18,693 nucleotides of DNA from Spartobacteria bacterium (GTDB lineage Bacteria; Verrucomicrobiota; Verrucomicrobiia; Chthoniobacterales; Chthoniobacteraceae). This document shows, one piece after another, positions 1-8,468 of this stretch. The stretch spans positions 1 through 18,693 of the forward strand of contig JANXZI010000089.1 in assembly GCA_025355595.1 (NCBI GenBank). The letters are read 5' to 3'. Made by a program: the position numbers and the translations under genes. The notes under the pieces were generated by a model. The model was not told the DNA's origin. It ran no database searches and worked only from the letters and a program-made list of their open reading frames with translations. Within the stretch, counting starts at the first letter, position 1. Every line of letters starts with the position of its first letter.

Positions 1-84
1 CTCGGCGTGATCGTCGGCGGCATCGTCATCGCGATGTTCCTCCCGATCTTCAAGTTGAGCGACATCGTCTCAGCGAACAAGTAG
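1..84 (+). CDS. Type II secretion / type IV pilus inner-membrane protein GspF/PilC, C-terminal end only
   Basis: The frame is open from the first base and stops with TAG, giving 27 residues that include GGIVIAMFLPIFKL followed by a short polar tail. This hydrophobic stretch is typical of the last membrane helix of GspF/PilC proteins, which form the inner-membrane platform for pilus or pseudopilus assembly. The rest of the gene lies before the window. Its final 15 bases overlap the 3' end of the convergent membrane-protein gene. The family call rests on a short tail, so it is likely but not certain. PilC and GspF cannot be told apart here. Confidence 0.75.
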   Translation, partial: LGVIVGGIVIAMFLPIFKLSDIVSANK

Positions 85-633
85 GCCACCGCCCACCAGC
101 AACGCTCCATAGGCGAGCCCGGCGAAGGCCGCGGCTCGCCAGCGTTTTTCCGAGGCACTCACCCACGAGATTTGGTTCCGCAGCGTGTAGGGCATGCCGA
201 CCCAGAACATCCCGAGCACGATCCACGCGTAGGTGAGCGTGACGAGCAGGAGCCGGATTTTCTCCTCGTGCAAAAATGCCGACTCCAACAGCGGCTCGCC
301 GATCAGCAGCGTGCACGCGCCAAGCGCACGCACGGCGAGGAAGTCCGGCATGAAGATGATCGCCAGCACCGCGGCGATCGGCGTGCCGATCTTCACCGTC
401 TCGCGCCACGGCGTGAAATCCCCGAGGTCCATCTGCTGCACGAGGAAGAAAAACCAGGTGCCCGCGACAAGCGAAAGCACGACGCCAGCCTCGCGGCTGC
501 GCGGGAATTTTTTCAGCCATGCCTGCACCGCCCCCGCCTTCACCAGCGCGAGGAGGTGCGCGACGATGAGCAGCGCGCCGACGCCAAGCATCGTCGTCTT
601 GAGCGTGAGCCAAGGAAGATCGTGGTAAATCAT
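70..633 (-). CDS. Hypothetical multi-pass membrane protein (187 aa)
   Basis: I do not recognise the family. The 187-residue protein has about five hydrophobic segments (near residues 11-31, 50-66, 84-108, 128-150 and 167-186), separated by short charged loops such as [10 protein letters not shown] and LHEEKIR. It has no signal peptide beyond the first helix and no obvious catalytic motif. It begins 16 bases after the purQ stop and is probably the last gene of the purS-purQ transcript. That placement may reflect co-transcription rather than a role in purine synthesis. Its last 15 bases overlap the end of the convergent gspF-like gene. Confidence 0.8.
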   Translation of the reverse strand: MIYHDLPWLTLKTTMLGVGALLIVAHLLALVKAGAVQAWLKKFPRSREAGVVLSLVAGTWFFFLVQQMDLGDFTPWRETVKIGTPIAAVLAIIFMPDFLAVRALGACTLLIGEPLLESAFLHEEKIRLLLVTLTYAWIVLGMFWVGMPYTLRNQISWVSASEKRWRAAAFAGLAYGALLVGGGLLVR

Positions 634-649
634 GCGGAGGTCTTCTGCG

Positions 650-1351
<702 letters not shown>

Positions 1352-1354
1352 GTG

Positions 1355-1585
1355 CTAATTTTCCAGCACGAGTTCGTAGTCCTCGACGACGGGGTTGCTG
1401 AGAAGATCGCGGCAGATTTCGTGCAGCTTCGCCTCGTCGGCGCCGTCCACCTCGACTTCGAGCATCTTGCCGACGCGCACGCTTTTCACGCCGGGCAGCC
1501 CATGGTGGCGCATCGCTTCCCGCACGGCCACGCCCTGCGGGTCGAGAATGCTGAGTTTGGGCATCACGATCACTTTTGCTTTCAT
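1355..1585 (-). CDS. purS: Phosphoribosylformylglycinamidine synthase subunit PurS
   Basis: PurS is the small dimeric subunit that bridges PurQ and PurL in the FGAM synthase complex. The chosen start (MKAKVIVMPK) gives 76 residues, normal for the family, and removes a 32-residue arginine-rich extension that does not look like protein. Visible family features are the N-terminal strand KAKVIVMPK, LDPQGVAVREAM, VRVGKMLEVEV and the C-terminal NPVVEDYELVLE. It is the first gene of the minus-strand pur unit and sits directly before purQ. The upstream region is shared with a divergent lipoprotein gene. No clear Shine-Dalgarno sequence precedes the start. Confidence 0.95.
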   Translation of the reverse strand: MKAKVIVMPKLSILDPQGVAVREAMRHHGLPGVKSVRVGKMLEVEVDGADEAKLHEICRDLLSNPVVEDYELVLEN

Positions 1586-1617
1586 AAGAGGCGCGGGTTT
1601 TAGGGAGCGGTGCCGTG

Positions 1618-1682
1618 CGTGTCGAGAACTCCGCTCATGGACTTCGTCAACGGATCGGCCCGGCCAATCCCGGCTCGACACG
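1618..1682. repeat. 9-bp inverted repeat in the divergent purS/lipoprotein promoter region
   Basis: CGTGTCGAG at 1618-1626 is matched exactly in inverted orientation by CTCGACACG at 1674-1682, with 47 bases between. It lies in the 125-base gap between two divergent genes, so it could be an operator or part of a transcript fold. A perfect 9-bp pair in GC-rich DNA can also occur by chance. Confidence 0.4.
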
Positions 1683-1710
1683 ATTCTCCGCGCGCGGCTA
1701 TCGTGCGCGC

Positions 1711-2520
1711 ATGTTTCGACGAGTCCGACTGTCCGCCCTGCTCGTGCTGACGGCGTGCGTTTCCGCAGCGGCGGCAGATTCGCCGCAATCGCTCACCGAA
1801 GATCAGATCCGCGAGGCGCAATTCCTCGAAAGCCTTTCCATCCCGACTCCCGGCGAGCTTTTTGCGGCCTTCGGAAAAATCGGCAAGCCGGACTGGGCCG
1901 CATTCTTCCGGAAGCAGCCGCCGGCACCGCACACGAGCCGCCCCCTCATCGCACTGAACCTCGGCGCGCGCATCGCCGACGGGTTTCTCGCGGCGGAGGC
2001 GCAGGATCGGCAGCAGGCGAAAAACGTCTCGACGGAGATCAAGCTCCTCGCAAAGAGCCTCGGTCTGGAACAGGAATTCATGGTCCGCAGCAATAGCATC
2101 GCGGGCTTTGCCGACAGCCGCCGGTGGGATGCGCTCGACGAGGAACTCGAGGCCGTGCAGGCGGAACTCGCCGCCGCGATGGCCGGGCGCCGCGACGCGG
2201 AACTCGCGACGCTCATGTCGCTCGGCTGCTGGCTGCGCGCAGTGGACGTCGCCGGCGCACAGCTCGCCGCAAACTACACGCCCCAAGCCGCCCGGATTTT
2301 ACGCCAGCCTGCCGTCGCCGAGTCTTTCGCCGCGCGCCTTGATGCACTGCCGGCAAAAATCAAAACGCTGCCCGCGGTCGCGGAACTCCAGAAACGCCTG
2401 CCCGCGCTCGGCGCGACCCTCTCGCTGCCCGCTGAGACCCCGCCATCCGCGGAGGCCGTGAACGGGATGCACACCCTCATCTCAGGCATGATCAGCCTCT
2501 TCGTCGCGCCGGAAAAATGA
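1711..2520 (+). CDS. Hypothetical exported protein, probable lipoprotein (269 aa)
   Basis: I do not recognise the family. Starting at MFRRVRLSALLVL gives a positively charged n-region and a hydrophobic core ending in LTAC, a fair lipobox with Cys16. Cleavage after the following AAA by ordinary signal peptidase is the alternative. The longer upstream frame lacks a signal peptide and was rejected. The mature part is largely alpha-helical and rich in Ala, Leu and Glu, for example the stretch around DALDEELEAVQAELAAAMAG. It has no catalytic motif I can name. Its ATGA overlaps the start of the next exported protein, so the two are translationally coupled and may act together in the envelope. Confidence 0.8.
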   Translation: MFRRVRLSALLVLTACVSAAAADSPQSLTEDQIREAQFLESLSIPTPGELFAAFGKIGKPDWAAFFRKQPPAPHTSRPLIALNLGARIADGFLAAEAQDRQQAKNVSTEIKLLAKSLGLEQEFMVRSNSIAGFADSRRWDALDEELEAVQAELAAAMAGRRDAELATLMSLGCWLRAVDVAGAQLAANYTPQAARILRQPAVAESFAARLDALPAKIKTLPAVAELQKRLPALGATLSLPAETPPSAEAVNGMHTLISGMISLFVAPEK

Positions 2521-2951
2521 TCCGCACTTCACTCATCGCACTGCTGCTCGCCTTTGCGGGTAACTTGAACGGCAGCCCGGCCAGCGGCGACGCCGCGGTC
2601 ACCTGCCGCCGCGCCGCGCTCGATCTCGCCGGTGCGTGGGCGAATGACGGCTTCCGCCTCCGCGAGCACACGTGGAGCGGCACGCTGCCCGCCGACAAAC
2701 CCGCGCTCGCACGCGTGAACCTGCTCGCCGGAAACCGCTACTGGTTCACTGCGGCGACAAACGCCGCCTCGACCACGCTGGCCGTGCAGATTTTCACCGA
2801 GCGCGGAACGCCCGTCGCCGCCGAGTCCCATCGCGACGGCCCGGTCGCCGCCGCGGGATTTGCGCCCACCACGAGCGGCACATACATTCTCTCCATCAGC
2901 GAATCCGGCGGCACACCGGTGCCGTTCTGCGTCGTCACTTCCTACAAATAG
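2517..2951 (+). CDS. Hypothetical exported protein with a PPC-like beta fold (144 aa)
   Basis: The protein opens with a signal peptide (MIRTSLIALLLAFAGNLNGSPA). The mature part then has alternating strands resembling bacterial pre-peptidase C-terminal (PPC) domains: an ARVNLLAGNRYWF strand, a TLAVQIFTERGTPVA segment and a closing GTYILSISES strand. Two cysteines, in AVTCRR and PFCVVT, could form a disulfide outside the cytoplasm. It overlaps the preceding lipoprotein gene by four bases (ATGA) and ends three bases before the next gene, so the three probably share a transcript. The PPC assignment is from fold-like pattern only. It could also be an unrelated small beta-sandwich protein. Confidence 0.75.
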   Translation: MIRTSLIALLLAFAGNLNGSPASGDAAVTCRRAALDLAGAWANDGFRLREHTWSGTLPADKPALARVNLLAGNRYWFTAATNAASTTLAVQIFTERGTPVAAESHRDGPVAAAGFAPTTSGTYILSISESGGTPVPFCVVTSYK

Positions 2952-2954
2952 CCC

Positions 2955-3431
2955 ATGCCCACCAAGACCCCGCCGACCACCTCCGCCGGAACGCGTGCCG
3001 CACGCGACCGCGTCGTCCAGTTCAGCATTTTTCTCCGCAACAAAGTCGGGGCCTTCCTGGATGTCGTGCGGCTCCTGCAGGAGCATCAGGTGAATGTCCT
3101 CGGCACCACCATCGAGCCGAGCGCCGACACCGCGATCGTGCGCGTCGTCGTGAGCGATCCGGATGCGGTCGAGGGAATCTTCCACCTGCACTCGATCCCC
3201 TACTCCACCTGGCCGCTCATCGTCGTCGAGCTAAAGGAGGCCGATCACTTCGGCCAGGTGCTCACCGCGCTGCTCGCCGCGGAGGTGAATATTTACGGCG
3301 CCTACGCGCTGCTCACGCGCCCGAACGACAACGCCGCGCTCGCACTGCACGTCGAGGACGATGAGTGCGCGACCTCCGTGCTAAATGGCAGCGGCTTCGT
3401 CATCCTGAGCCAGGACGATCTCTCGCGCTGA
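2955..3431 (+). CDS. Tandem ACT-domain protein, acetolactate synthase small-subunit-like
   Basis: The 158-residue protein contains two ACT-type segments, about residues 19-88 and 90-155. The first is marked by RVVQFSIFLRNKVGAFLDVVRLL and LGTTIEP, the second by IVVELKEADHFGQVLTALL and ALALHVEDDE. ACT domains bind amino acids or similar ligands and regulate enzymes allosterically. The length resembles IlvN/IlvH, but no acetolactate synthase large subunit is nearby and the ESRG-type motifs of IlvH are not obvious. I therefore call only the domain. It follows two exported-protein genes closely and ends six bases from the convergent L,D-transpeptidase gene. Confidence 0.85.
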   Translation: MPTKTPPTTSAGTRAARDRVVQFSIFLRNKVGAFLDVVRLLQEHQVNVLGTTIEPSADTAIVRVVVSDPDAVEGIFHLHSIPYSTWPLIVVELKEADHFGQVLTALLAAEVNIYGAYALLTRPNDNAALALHVEDDECATSVLNGSGFVILSQDDLSR

Positions 3432-3437
3432 AGCCGG

Positions 3438-4052
3438 CTACTGCGCCGACTGCGCGCTCCCGCCCGCCTTCGCATACCGCGCGCCGGAAAGATCCACCGG
3501 CGGTTCCGCAGCGGGCAGCGTCAGCGGCGCGTTGATGATCTCCACCTTCGCACCGACACCGACGGTGTTGAAAAGATTCACCACATCGCAGGACCTCATG
3601 CGGATGCAGCCATAGCTCGCCGGCGTGCCGATGCGCCATTCCTCCGCGGTGCCGTGGATGTAGATGCAGCGCGCGTAGGAATTGCGATTCTCCGGCTCCT
3701 TTCCGTCGAGCCACAAAATACGCGACACGATCGGATCTCGTCCCGGAGCATTCGGCTGCACGATCTCGCCCGTCGGGCGGCGGCTGGAAAATTTCATCCC
3801 CTGCGGCTGCCCGCCGCCGATCTTTTTAGCGATCTCGTGCGTCCCGAGGGGCGTGCCGTAGCTGCCGTTGCGGCCGCTCAGGCAAAATTTCGATGTCGAG
3901 ACATCGTACAGCTTCACGAACTGCCCCTTGCGATACAGCGCCAGCTTTTGATCCGGGACACTGACGACCATCGTGTGGATGCGATCCTTCGCGCACGACG
4001 CGAGAAAAATTGCCGCGACCAGGCTGAGAAGACGGAGGGTTTTGTGAAACAC
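3438..4052 (-). CDS. L,D-transpeptidase (YkuD family) lipoprotein
   Basis: YkuD enzymes form 3-3 crosslinks in peptidoglycan or attach proteins to it, acting outside the inner membrane. A GTG start gives a 204-residue protein with a signal ending in the lipobox LASC (Cys20). The YkuD domain then begins at VVSVPDQKLALYRKG and shows STSKFCLSGRNGSYGTPLG. The catalytic region has YIHGT (His133) and SYGCIRM, with nucleophile Cys149 and Arg151. Tyr replaces the common His in the SHGC form, which the family tolerates. The much longer upstream frame overlaps the nfeD-like gene and looks like shadow sequence. It is divergent from that gene across 69 bases. Confidence 0.92.
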   Translation of the reverse strand: MFHKTLRLLSLVAAIFLASCAKDRIHTMVVSVPDQKLALYRKGQFVKLYDVSTSKFCLSGRNGSYGTPLGTHEIAKKIGGGQPQGMKFSSRRPTGEIVQPNAPGRDPIVSRILWLDGKEPENRNSYARCIYIHGTAEEWRIGTPASYGCIRMRSCDVVNLFNTVGVGAKVEIINAPLTLPAAEPPVDLSGARYAKAGGSAQSAQ

Positions 4053-4121
4053 GGGCGCGAAAATATCCGCGCTGTGCGAGTGCGCAACTCTGTTTTTCCC
4101 TTGAGCGGCACAGCCCGCGCA

Positions 4122-5555
4122 ATGATCCTCCCCCGCATGATTACACGGCTCTGGCTCACCTTCCTGCTCCTCCTCGGCAGCCCGCTTTTTGCGGCGGAGG
4201 AATCCATCGCCACGCCCGGAGCGCCCGCGCCAGCCGCGTCCGTCGGCCCCGTCTTCGTCATCCCGCTCCACGGCCCGGTCAGCGAGCCGCAGTTTTTTTT
4301 CCTGCGCCGCGCGCTGAAGGAAGCACAGCGTGCGAACGCCAGCGCCGTGATTCTCGACGTGGACACATTTGGCGGACGCGTGGATGCGGCGATGGATGAA
4401 ATGGACGCGCTGCTCAGCACGCGCATCCCGACGATCGCTTTCGTGAACACAAAGGCGATCTCCGCGGGCTCGCTCATTTCGCTCGCCGCAAAACGCATCT
4501 ACATGCACCCGAACGCTGTCATCGGCGCATCCGCCGTCGTCGGCGGCGAGGGCGAGGACCTGAAGGAAACGATGAAGGAAAAAAGCACCTCGATGGTCGC
4601 GGCCAAGGCGCGAGGCGCGGCAAAAGCGAGCGGTCATCCCGAGGATGTCGCCGAGGCATTCGTGCGCAAGGAGAGCGAAGTGAAACGCGGCGATGTCGTC
4701 GTGGATTCAAAGGAGACGCTGCTCACGCTCAACGCCGCGGACGCCGCAAAAATCTACGACGGCGTGCCGCTCCTCGCCGCCGGCACCGCGGACAATCTCG
4801 AAGACCTGATCAAGGTCGCCGGCCTCACCGGCGAAGTCCGCCACATCGCGCCGACCGGATTCGAGACGATGGCATTCTGGCTCACGATGATTTCTCCCCT
4901 GCTGCTCATCGGCGGCATCGCCTGCGGCTACATCGAATTCAAGATGCCCGGCTTCGGTATCTTCGGCATCTGCTCGATCATCTGCTTCGCGCTGTTCTTC
5001 GCGAGCTACTTCGTCGCCGGGCTCGCGGGCTGGGAGGCCGTCGTTATTTTTTCCATCGGCGTTCTGCTCGTGCTCGGCGAACTTTTCCTCCACCCCGGCA
5101 CGATGATCCCCGGCCTCGTGGGCGTGCTGATGATCTTCGGCTCGCTCGTGTGGGCGATGGTGGATCACTGGCCCGGCACCCCCGCGATGCCGACCTCCGA
5201 GGAACTCCGGCGCCCGATGCTGAACCTCGTCATCGCACTGCTCGGCGGCGGCGTCCTCATGGCCGTGCTCGCAAAATTTCTGCCGCAGACCTCCATCTTC
5301 CGCCGCCTCGTGCTCGCGACCTCATCCGCGAGCGGCCCGGCGATCACGGTGCCTGTCGTGAATTTTCAATTGCACGCCGGCGACACCGGCGTCGCCGCGA
5401 CCACGCTGCGTCCCTCGGGCAAGGCGACATTCAATGGCAATGCGCACGATGTGATCACCGACGGCGACTTCATCCGGGAAGGCACCAGCGTGCGTGTCGT
5501 GAGCGTGGACGGGATGCGCGTGGTGGTCGAGGCCGTGTCCGGCTCGCAAGGCTGA
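4122..5555 (+). CDS. Long-form NfeD family protein: ClpP-class serine protease domain, membrane helices, NfeD OB-fold
   Basis: Long NfeD proteins join an extracytoplasmic ClpP-like protease, several membrane helices and a C-terminal OB-fold, and usually act with a stomatin/flotillin partner in membrane organisation. The order here fits: a signal peptide (WLTFLLLLGSPLFA), then VFVIPLHGPVSE, DVDTFGGRVDAA and the Ser region KAISAGSLISLAA (catalytic Ser probably 114). Four to five helices follow, from about residue 245 to 390, and then the OB-fold around GDTGVAATTLRPSGKATF. I cannot assign the general-base residue. A second Met five codons later (4137) is an equally good start. No stomatin gene is in the window, which is unusual for the long form. 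Confidence 0.9.
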   Translation: MILPRMITRLWLTFLLLLGSPLFAAEESIATPGAPAPAASVGPVFVIPLHGPVSEPQFFFLRRALKEAQRANASAVILDVDTFGGRVDAAMDEMDALLSTRIPTIAFVNTKAISAGSLISLAAKRIYMHPNAVIGASAVVGGEGEDLKETMKEKSTSMVAAKARGAAKASGHPEDVAEAFVRKESEVKRGDVVVDSKETLLTLNAADAAKIYDGVPLLAAGTADNLEDLIKVAGLTGEVRHIAPTGFETMAFWLTMISPLLLIGGIACGYIEFKMPGFGIFGICSIICFALFFASYFVAGLAGWEAVVIFSIGVLLVLGELFLHPGTMIPGLVGVLMIFGSLVWAMVDHWPGTPAMPTSEELRRPMLNLVIALLGGGVLMAVLAKFLPQTSIFRRLVLATSSASGPAITVPVVNFQLHAGDTGVAATTLRPSGKATFNGNAHDVITDGDFIREGTSVRVVSVDGMRVVVEAVSGSQG

Positions 5556-5613
5556 TGCGGCGGCAGTGCCGTGCCATGTGTGAAATGATGGCCTCAGCGG
5601 GCGTGCGACGAGT

Positions 5614-5704
5614 GTGACTGGTGAATAGTGACTGGTCTCCCGATTTCACGAGTGATCATGCGCGGAGCCCAATCACTATTCACCAGTCACCAGTCACCAG
5701 TCAC
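5614..5704. repeat. Inverted array of 7-bp units (GTGACTG/GTGAATA) between convergent genes
   Basis: The left arm (5614-5635) reads GTGACTG-GTGAATA-GTGACTG-G. The right arm (5669-5704), read on the minus strand, is GTGACTG three times, GTGAATA, GTGATTG and G. The 22-base left arm pairs with 5669-5690 with one mismatch, leaving a 33-base loop and two extra 7-bp units. It lies in the 198-base gap between two convergent genes, where a hairpin could end transcription from both sides. It has no T-tract. The modular 7-mer make-up looks more like a dispersed genomic repeat than a plain terminator. Confidence 0.85.
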
Positions 5705-5753
5705 AGCAGCCTGACTCGGCGAACCACCCCATCGCTGAACGACTGACGCAGCC

Positions 5754-7133
5754 TTACGGCGCGGGCGTCCACCAGTTTCCCGACATCGCGATCAGGCACA
5801 GCATTTTCAAAGTGCGCGCGTAGTACCGGTCGCCCGGATCATCGCTCGCCACGATGTGATCCCACAGCGCATTCAGCCAATCCTGATGCGCCGCATCGCA
5901 CATCGCGCCAACGCCGAAGCAGGCCGTGAACGCCATCGAGTGATCGTCGCGGTTGAGAAATTTTCCCGCGAGATCATAGCCCGCGACGATGCGCTCCGGC
6001 CTCCCGTTCGTCGCGACTTTCAGCCAGTCGGTGATGCGGTTCACCGCGGTCTTCGCGCGCGGCTCACCGTGCAGGAGAAAGTCGAGCCCGAGGCGCAGCG
6101 GGACGCGGCACGAGTTGTACGAAAAGTGCCCGTCGTGTTTTCCTTCGAGGAATTTGTCGGTCGGCGGTCGCGGCTCGCGATCCACGCCGATGACAAAATC
6201 CGGCACCAGCCCGGTCGTCGGACTGAACTTCGTCTGCACGCCGCCGAGGATCGCGTAGCCGGATTCGATCACGCGGCCCCAGTCCGCGTCTTCCGTCACG
6301 CGCTGAAAGCTCCGGAAATGTCCCGGCATGAAATCCGACATGCGCGTGCCGGAACGCATCGGGCTGTTCGCATCCACCCAGTCGCCGAGTTTCACCGTCC
6401 ACGTCTTCGCGTTGATTTCGTCCTTCCTGATCGCAGCGATGAGGGCACGCGCCTCGTCGCGATAATTCACCGCACCGGTGCTGCCCCATTGTACATCCGC
6501 GAGCAGCAGCGCCTGCGCGATGTCGAGGTCGCCGTCCGTCGCCGAGTCCTCGTCCCCGCGTTTGCTGACCTCGCCCGTCACCTGCTTCCACGCCATGAGA
6601 CGCGGGTTGATTTTGCTCGCGTGCGCACGTGCGTAGCGCCACATGCCGTCGAAAATCTCGCGCGCCTGCGGCTCCGCTCCGGCCATGAACGCGACGATGA
6701 GCATCCCGTAGCCGTGCCCCTCGGACACCGCGATTTTCCGCGGCCCCTTCCCCTTCTCATCCTCGTCCACGAGCACGAAAAAATTTCCCGCCGTCTGCGA
6801 TGGCGCGAGATACTTCGCCTTCCACTTCCGGTAAAATGCGAGCGTCGCATCGTCGAGTTGCGCCGGCGTGACATGGCCCGGCCTGATCGATCCCGCAGCG
6901 TAGCGCGTGTGCTGCGGGAATGGCTTTGCCGCCACCTCCGCATGCACCGGTGATTCAAGAATGCCCGCGCTCATCACCAGGATGAGCCACGAGACGACCG
7001 TGGCGGTGAATGCGCGGACCGCGTCGAACGGTGTGCCGACCGGCCAGCCTGCGGCAGCGCCCTGCCTTTGGAAGCGGAAAAATGCCAAGCCCGAAATGAC
7101 GCGATGCGTGATGTAATTCCTCGTGAAGGGCAT
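5754..7133 (-). CDS. Glycoside hydrolase family 8 enzyme (endoglucanase-like), exported
   Basis: GH8 enzymes are inverting glycosidases on beta-1,4-linked glucan, xylan or chitosan. From MPFTRNYITH the protein has 459 residues. A hydrophobic segment at about 43-58 ends near SPVHAE and is probably a signal peptide with an unusually long n-region, so the start is uncertain (GTG/ATG sites lie up to 7211). The family motif SEGHGYGM holds the likely general acid Glu138. SATDGDLDIAQALLLAD carries the substrate-binding aspartates and is highly characteristic. The C-terminal half keeps the alternating helices of the (alpha/alpha)6 barrel. No cellulose synthase (bcs) genes adjoin it, so it may be a free-standing degradative enzyme. 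Substrate cannot be read from sequence. Confidence 0.92.
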   Translation of the reverse strand: MPFTRNYITHRVISGLAFFRFQRQGAAAGWPVGTPFDAVRAFTATVVSWLILVMSAGILESPVHAEVAAKPFPQHTRYAAGSIRPGHVTPAQLDDATLAFYRKWKAKYLAPSQTAGNFFVLVDEDEKGKGPRKIAVSEGHGYGMLIVAFMAGAEPQAREIFDGMWRYARAHASKINPRLMAWKQVTGEVSKRGDEDSATDGDLDIAQALLLADVQWGSTGAVNYRDEARALIAAIRKDEINAKTWTVKLGDWVDANSPMRSGTRMSDFMPGHFRSFQRVTEDADWGRVIESGYAILGGVQTKFSPTTGLVPDFVIGVDREPRPPTDKFLEGKHDGHFSYNSCRVPLRLGLDFLLHGEPRAKTAVNRITDWLKVATNGRPERIVAGYDLAGKFLNRDDHSMAFTACFGVGAMCDAAHQDWLNALWDHIVASDDPGDRYYARTLKMLCLIAMSGNWWTPAP

Positions 7134-7394
7134 GGTGGGGGAGCGTGGCTCTGCCGAGAGGAAATGGCGAGGGCGGAGAACATCCGGGAACGAACGAACA
7201 AAGACTCGCACCGCTCAAAAACCGGAGGGCATCCCAGCCGGGACGGAAATAGGCAGGCGATTACCGGAACGAATGACCGCCCAGTACGCTTTGTGCAGGT
7301 GAACCTAGTTGGCCCACAAGCGGCCACACCAACATGCATCCGCACAGCCCAACCGCCGGTGAATCAACTTCACGCCCATCCATCTGAAAGTGAG

Positions 7395-8468
7395 GTGAGT
7401 CATGCCGGCGACACGGCTGTTCCAGAGGATAGCACCAAGTCGGCTCATGCAGACTTGAGTGGAAGCCCGGAGTGCGTCCGTGGCGACGCGGCGATTGCGA
7501 CTCCGGAAAAAGGGCGGGCGCTGTTGCTGGACGATGATCCGATACTGAGAGAACTCATCACCGCATTTCTCGCCGAGAAGGGTTACGCGGTCGTGCAGGT
7601 TCAGAACGGTGGAGAAGGCGTCCGCGAGGTGCTGTCGGGTGATTTTACGCTGGTGGTTTGCGATTTGAACATGCCCGGGCTCCCCGGCGACATGTTCTAC
7701 CGCGCAGTCGAGCGACTCCGCCCGGCGCTTTGCAAGCGGTTCATCTTCATCACCGGGCACCGCGATGATGCGAAGACGGATGCCTTCATCGCGCAAGTCA
7801 ATGGATTCGTGCTGTGGAAGCCCTTTCAACTGAAAGAACTCGGGGACGCCATCACTATTCAGGAGATATGCGTCGCGAACCAAGGCGTCTTCGATGTTGC
7901 CGTGGCCCCTTCGGCGATCACTCCGGCGACGGTTGTCCGCCGCACCTCCGGCAGCTACGAACCGGATGAGGCTGCACTCGCGGCGAAAGTGGCGGCGATC
8001 ATCGCCCGTGGCCAGACTGGTCCGGTGCCGAAACAGGAGGTGGAAGCCGCTCCATCCGTTAAACCCGAGGCGCGCGGAATCGGAGCGGTTCGCCCCATCG
8101 CGCTCGCCGCGCTGGTGGTGCTGCTGATTCTGGGAGGGCGGGCTTGGAACGGGTTTGCGGACGCACGGGATCGCGCTGAGGCTGCATTGGAAAAACATCT
8201 GGAACTTCAGGAGCGATGGAGCACGATCTCTCCAAATCTCGATGCGGTCATCGCCGCAAAATCGAAGATCGCGACCGGGGAGAGCCAGTTGGCGCGATTG
8301 TCGGCGGACCGGGCCACCCCGCGGTGGACCGCATTGCTCCGGCTCGCGGGAGTGGGGCGAGGCGGGTTGGGTTCATCGGGATATTACGGGGATTGGAATC
8401 GCATGTTTCTCGCGCAGACCGTGCCGGCGAGTGTGGTGCCGACTCGCAGAGCCGCGCTGGATCCCTGA
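7395..8468 (+). CDS. Response regulator receiver domain fused to a membrane segment and coiled coil
   Basis: A receiver domain at residues 41-155 has the acidic pocket LLLDDDP, phospho-acceptor Asp90 in CDLNMPG, Thr120 in FITGH and Lys142 in LWKPF, so it should be phosphorylatable. After a Pro/Ala-rich linker comes a single membrane helix (about 233-250, PIALAALVVLLILGG). A helical segment follows, ending in TPRWTALLRLA, an arrangement recalling PilN/GspL. The last 28 codons or so run antisense over the end of the prepilin gene and look non-native. The natural C-terminus may therefore be lost. The start is uncertain: GTG at 7395 is used because the upstream frame (ATG 7164) looks non-coding. 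No DNA-binding domain is present. Confidence 0.75.
   Translation: MSHAGDTAVPEDSTKSAHADLSGSPECVRGDAAIATPEKGRALLLDDDPILRELITAFLAEKGYAVVQVQNGGEGVREVLSGDFTLVVCDLNMPGLPGDMFYRAVERLRPALCKRFIFITGHRDDAKTDAFIAQVNGFVLWKPFQLKELGDAITIQEICVANQGVFDVAVAPSAITPATVVRRTSGSYEPDEAALAAKVAAIIARGQTGPVPKQEVEAAPSVKPEARGIGAVRPIALAALVVLLILGGRAWNGFADARDRAEAALEKHLELQERWSTISPNLDAVIAAKSKIATGESQLARLSADRATPRWTALLRLAGVGRGGLGSSGYYGDWNRMFLAQTVPASVVPTRRAALDP

Noticed and set aside
3654..4121. Upstream extension of the nfeD-like frame to 3654
   Set aside because: This part lies antisense to the L,D-transpeptidase gene and is Arg/His-rich, whereas a proper signal peptide starts at 4122 or 4137.
4053..4637. Long N-terminal extension of the L,D-transpeptidase frame
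   Set aside because: It overlaps the signal peptide and protease domain of the nfeD-like gene and has shadow-type composition. A GTG start directly before a lipoprotein signal is better.
7200..7310. Possible cyclic-di-GMP riboswitch (GGGACGGAAATAGG near 7240) ahead of the response regulator
   Set aside because: Only one conserved-like stretch is present. The matching GGCAAACC-type half and the paired helices are missing.
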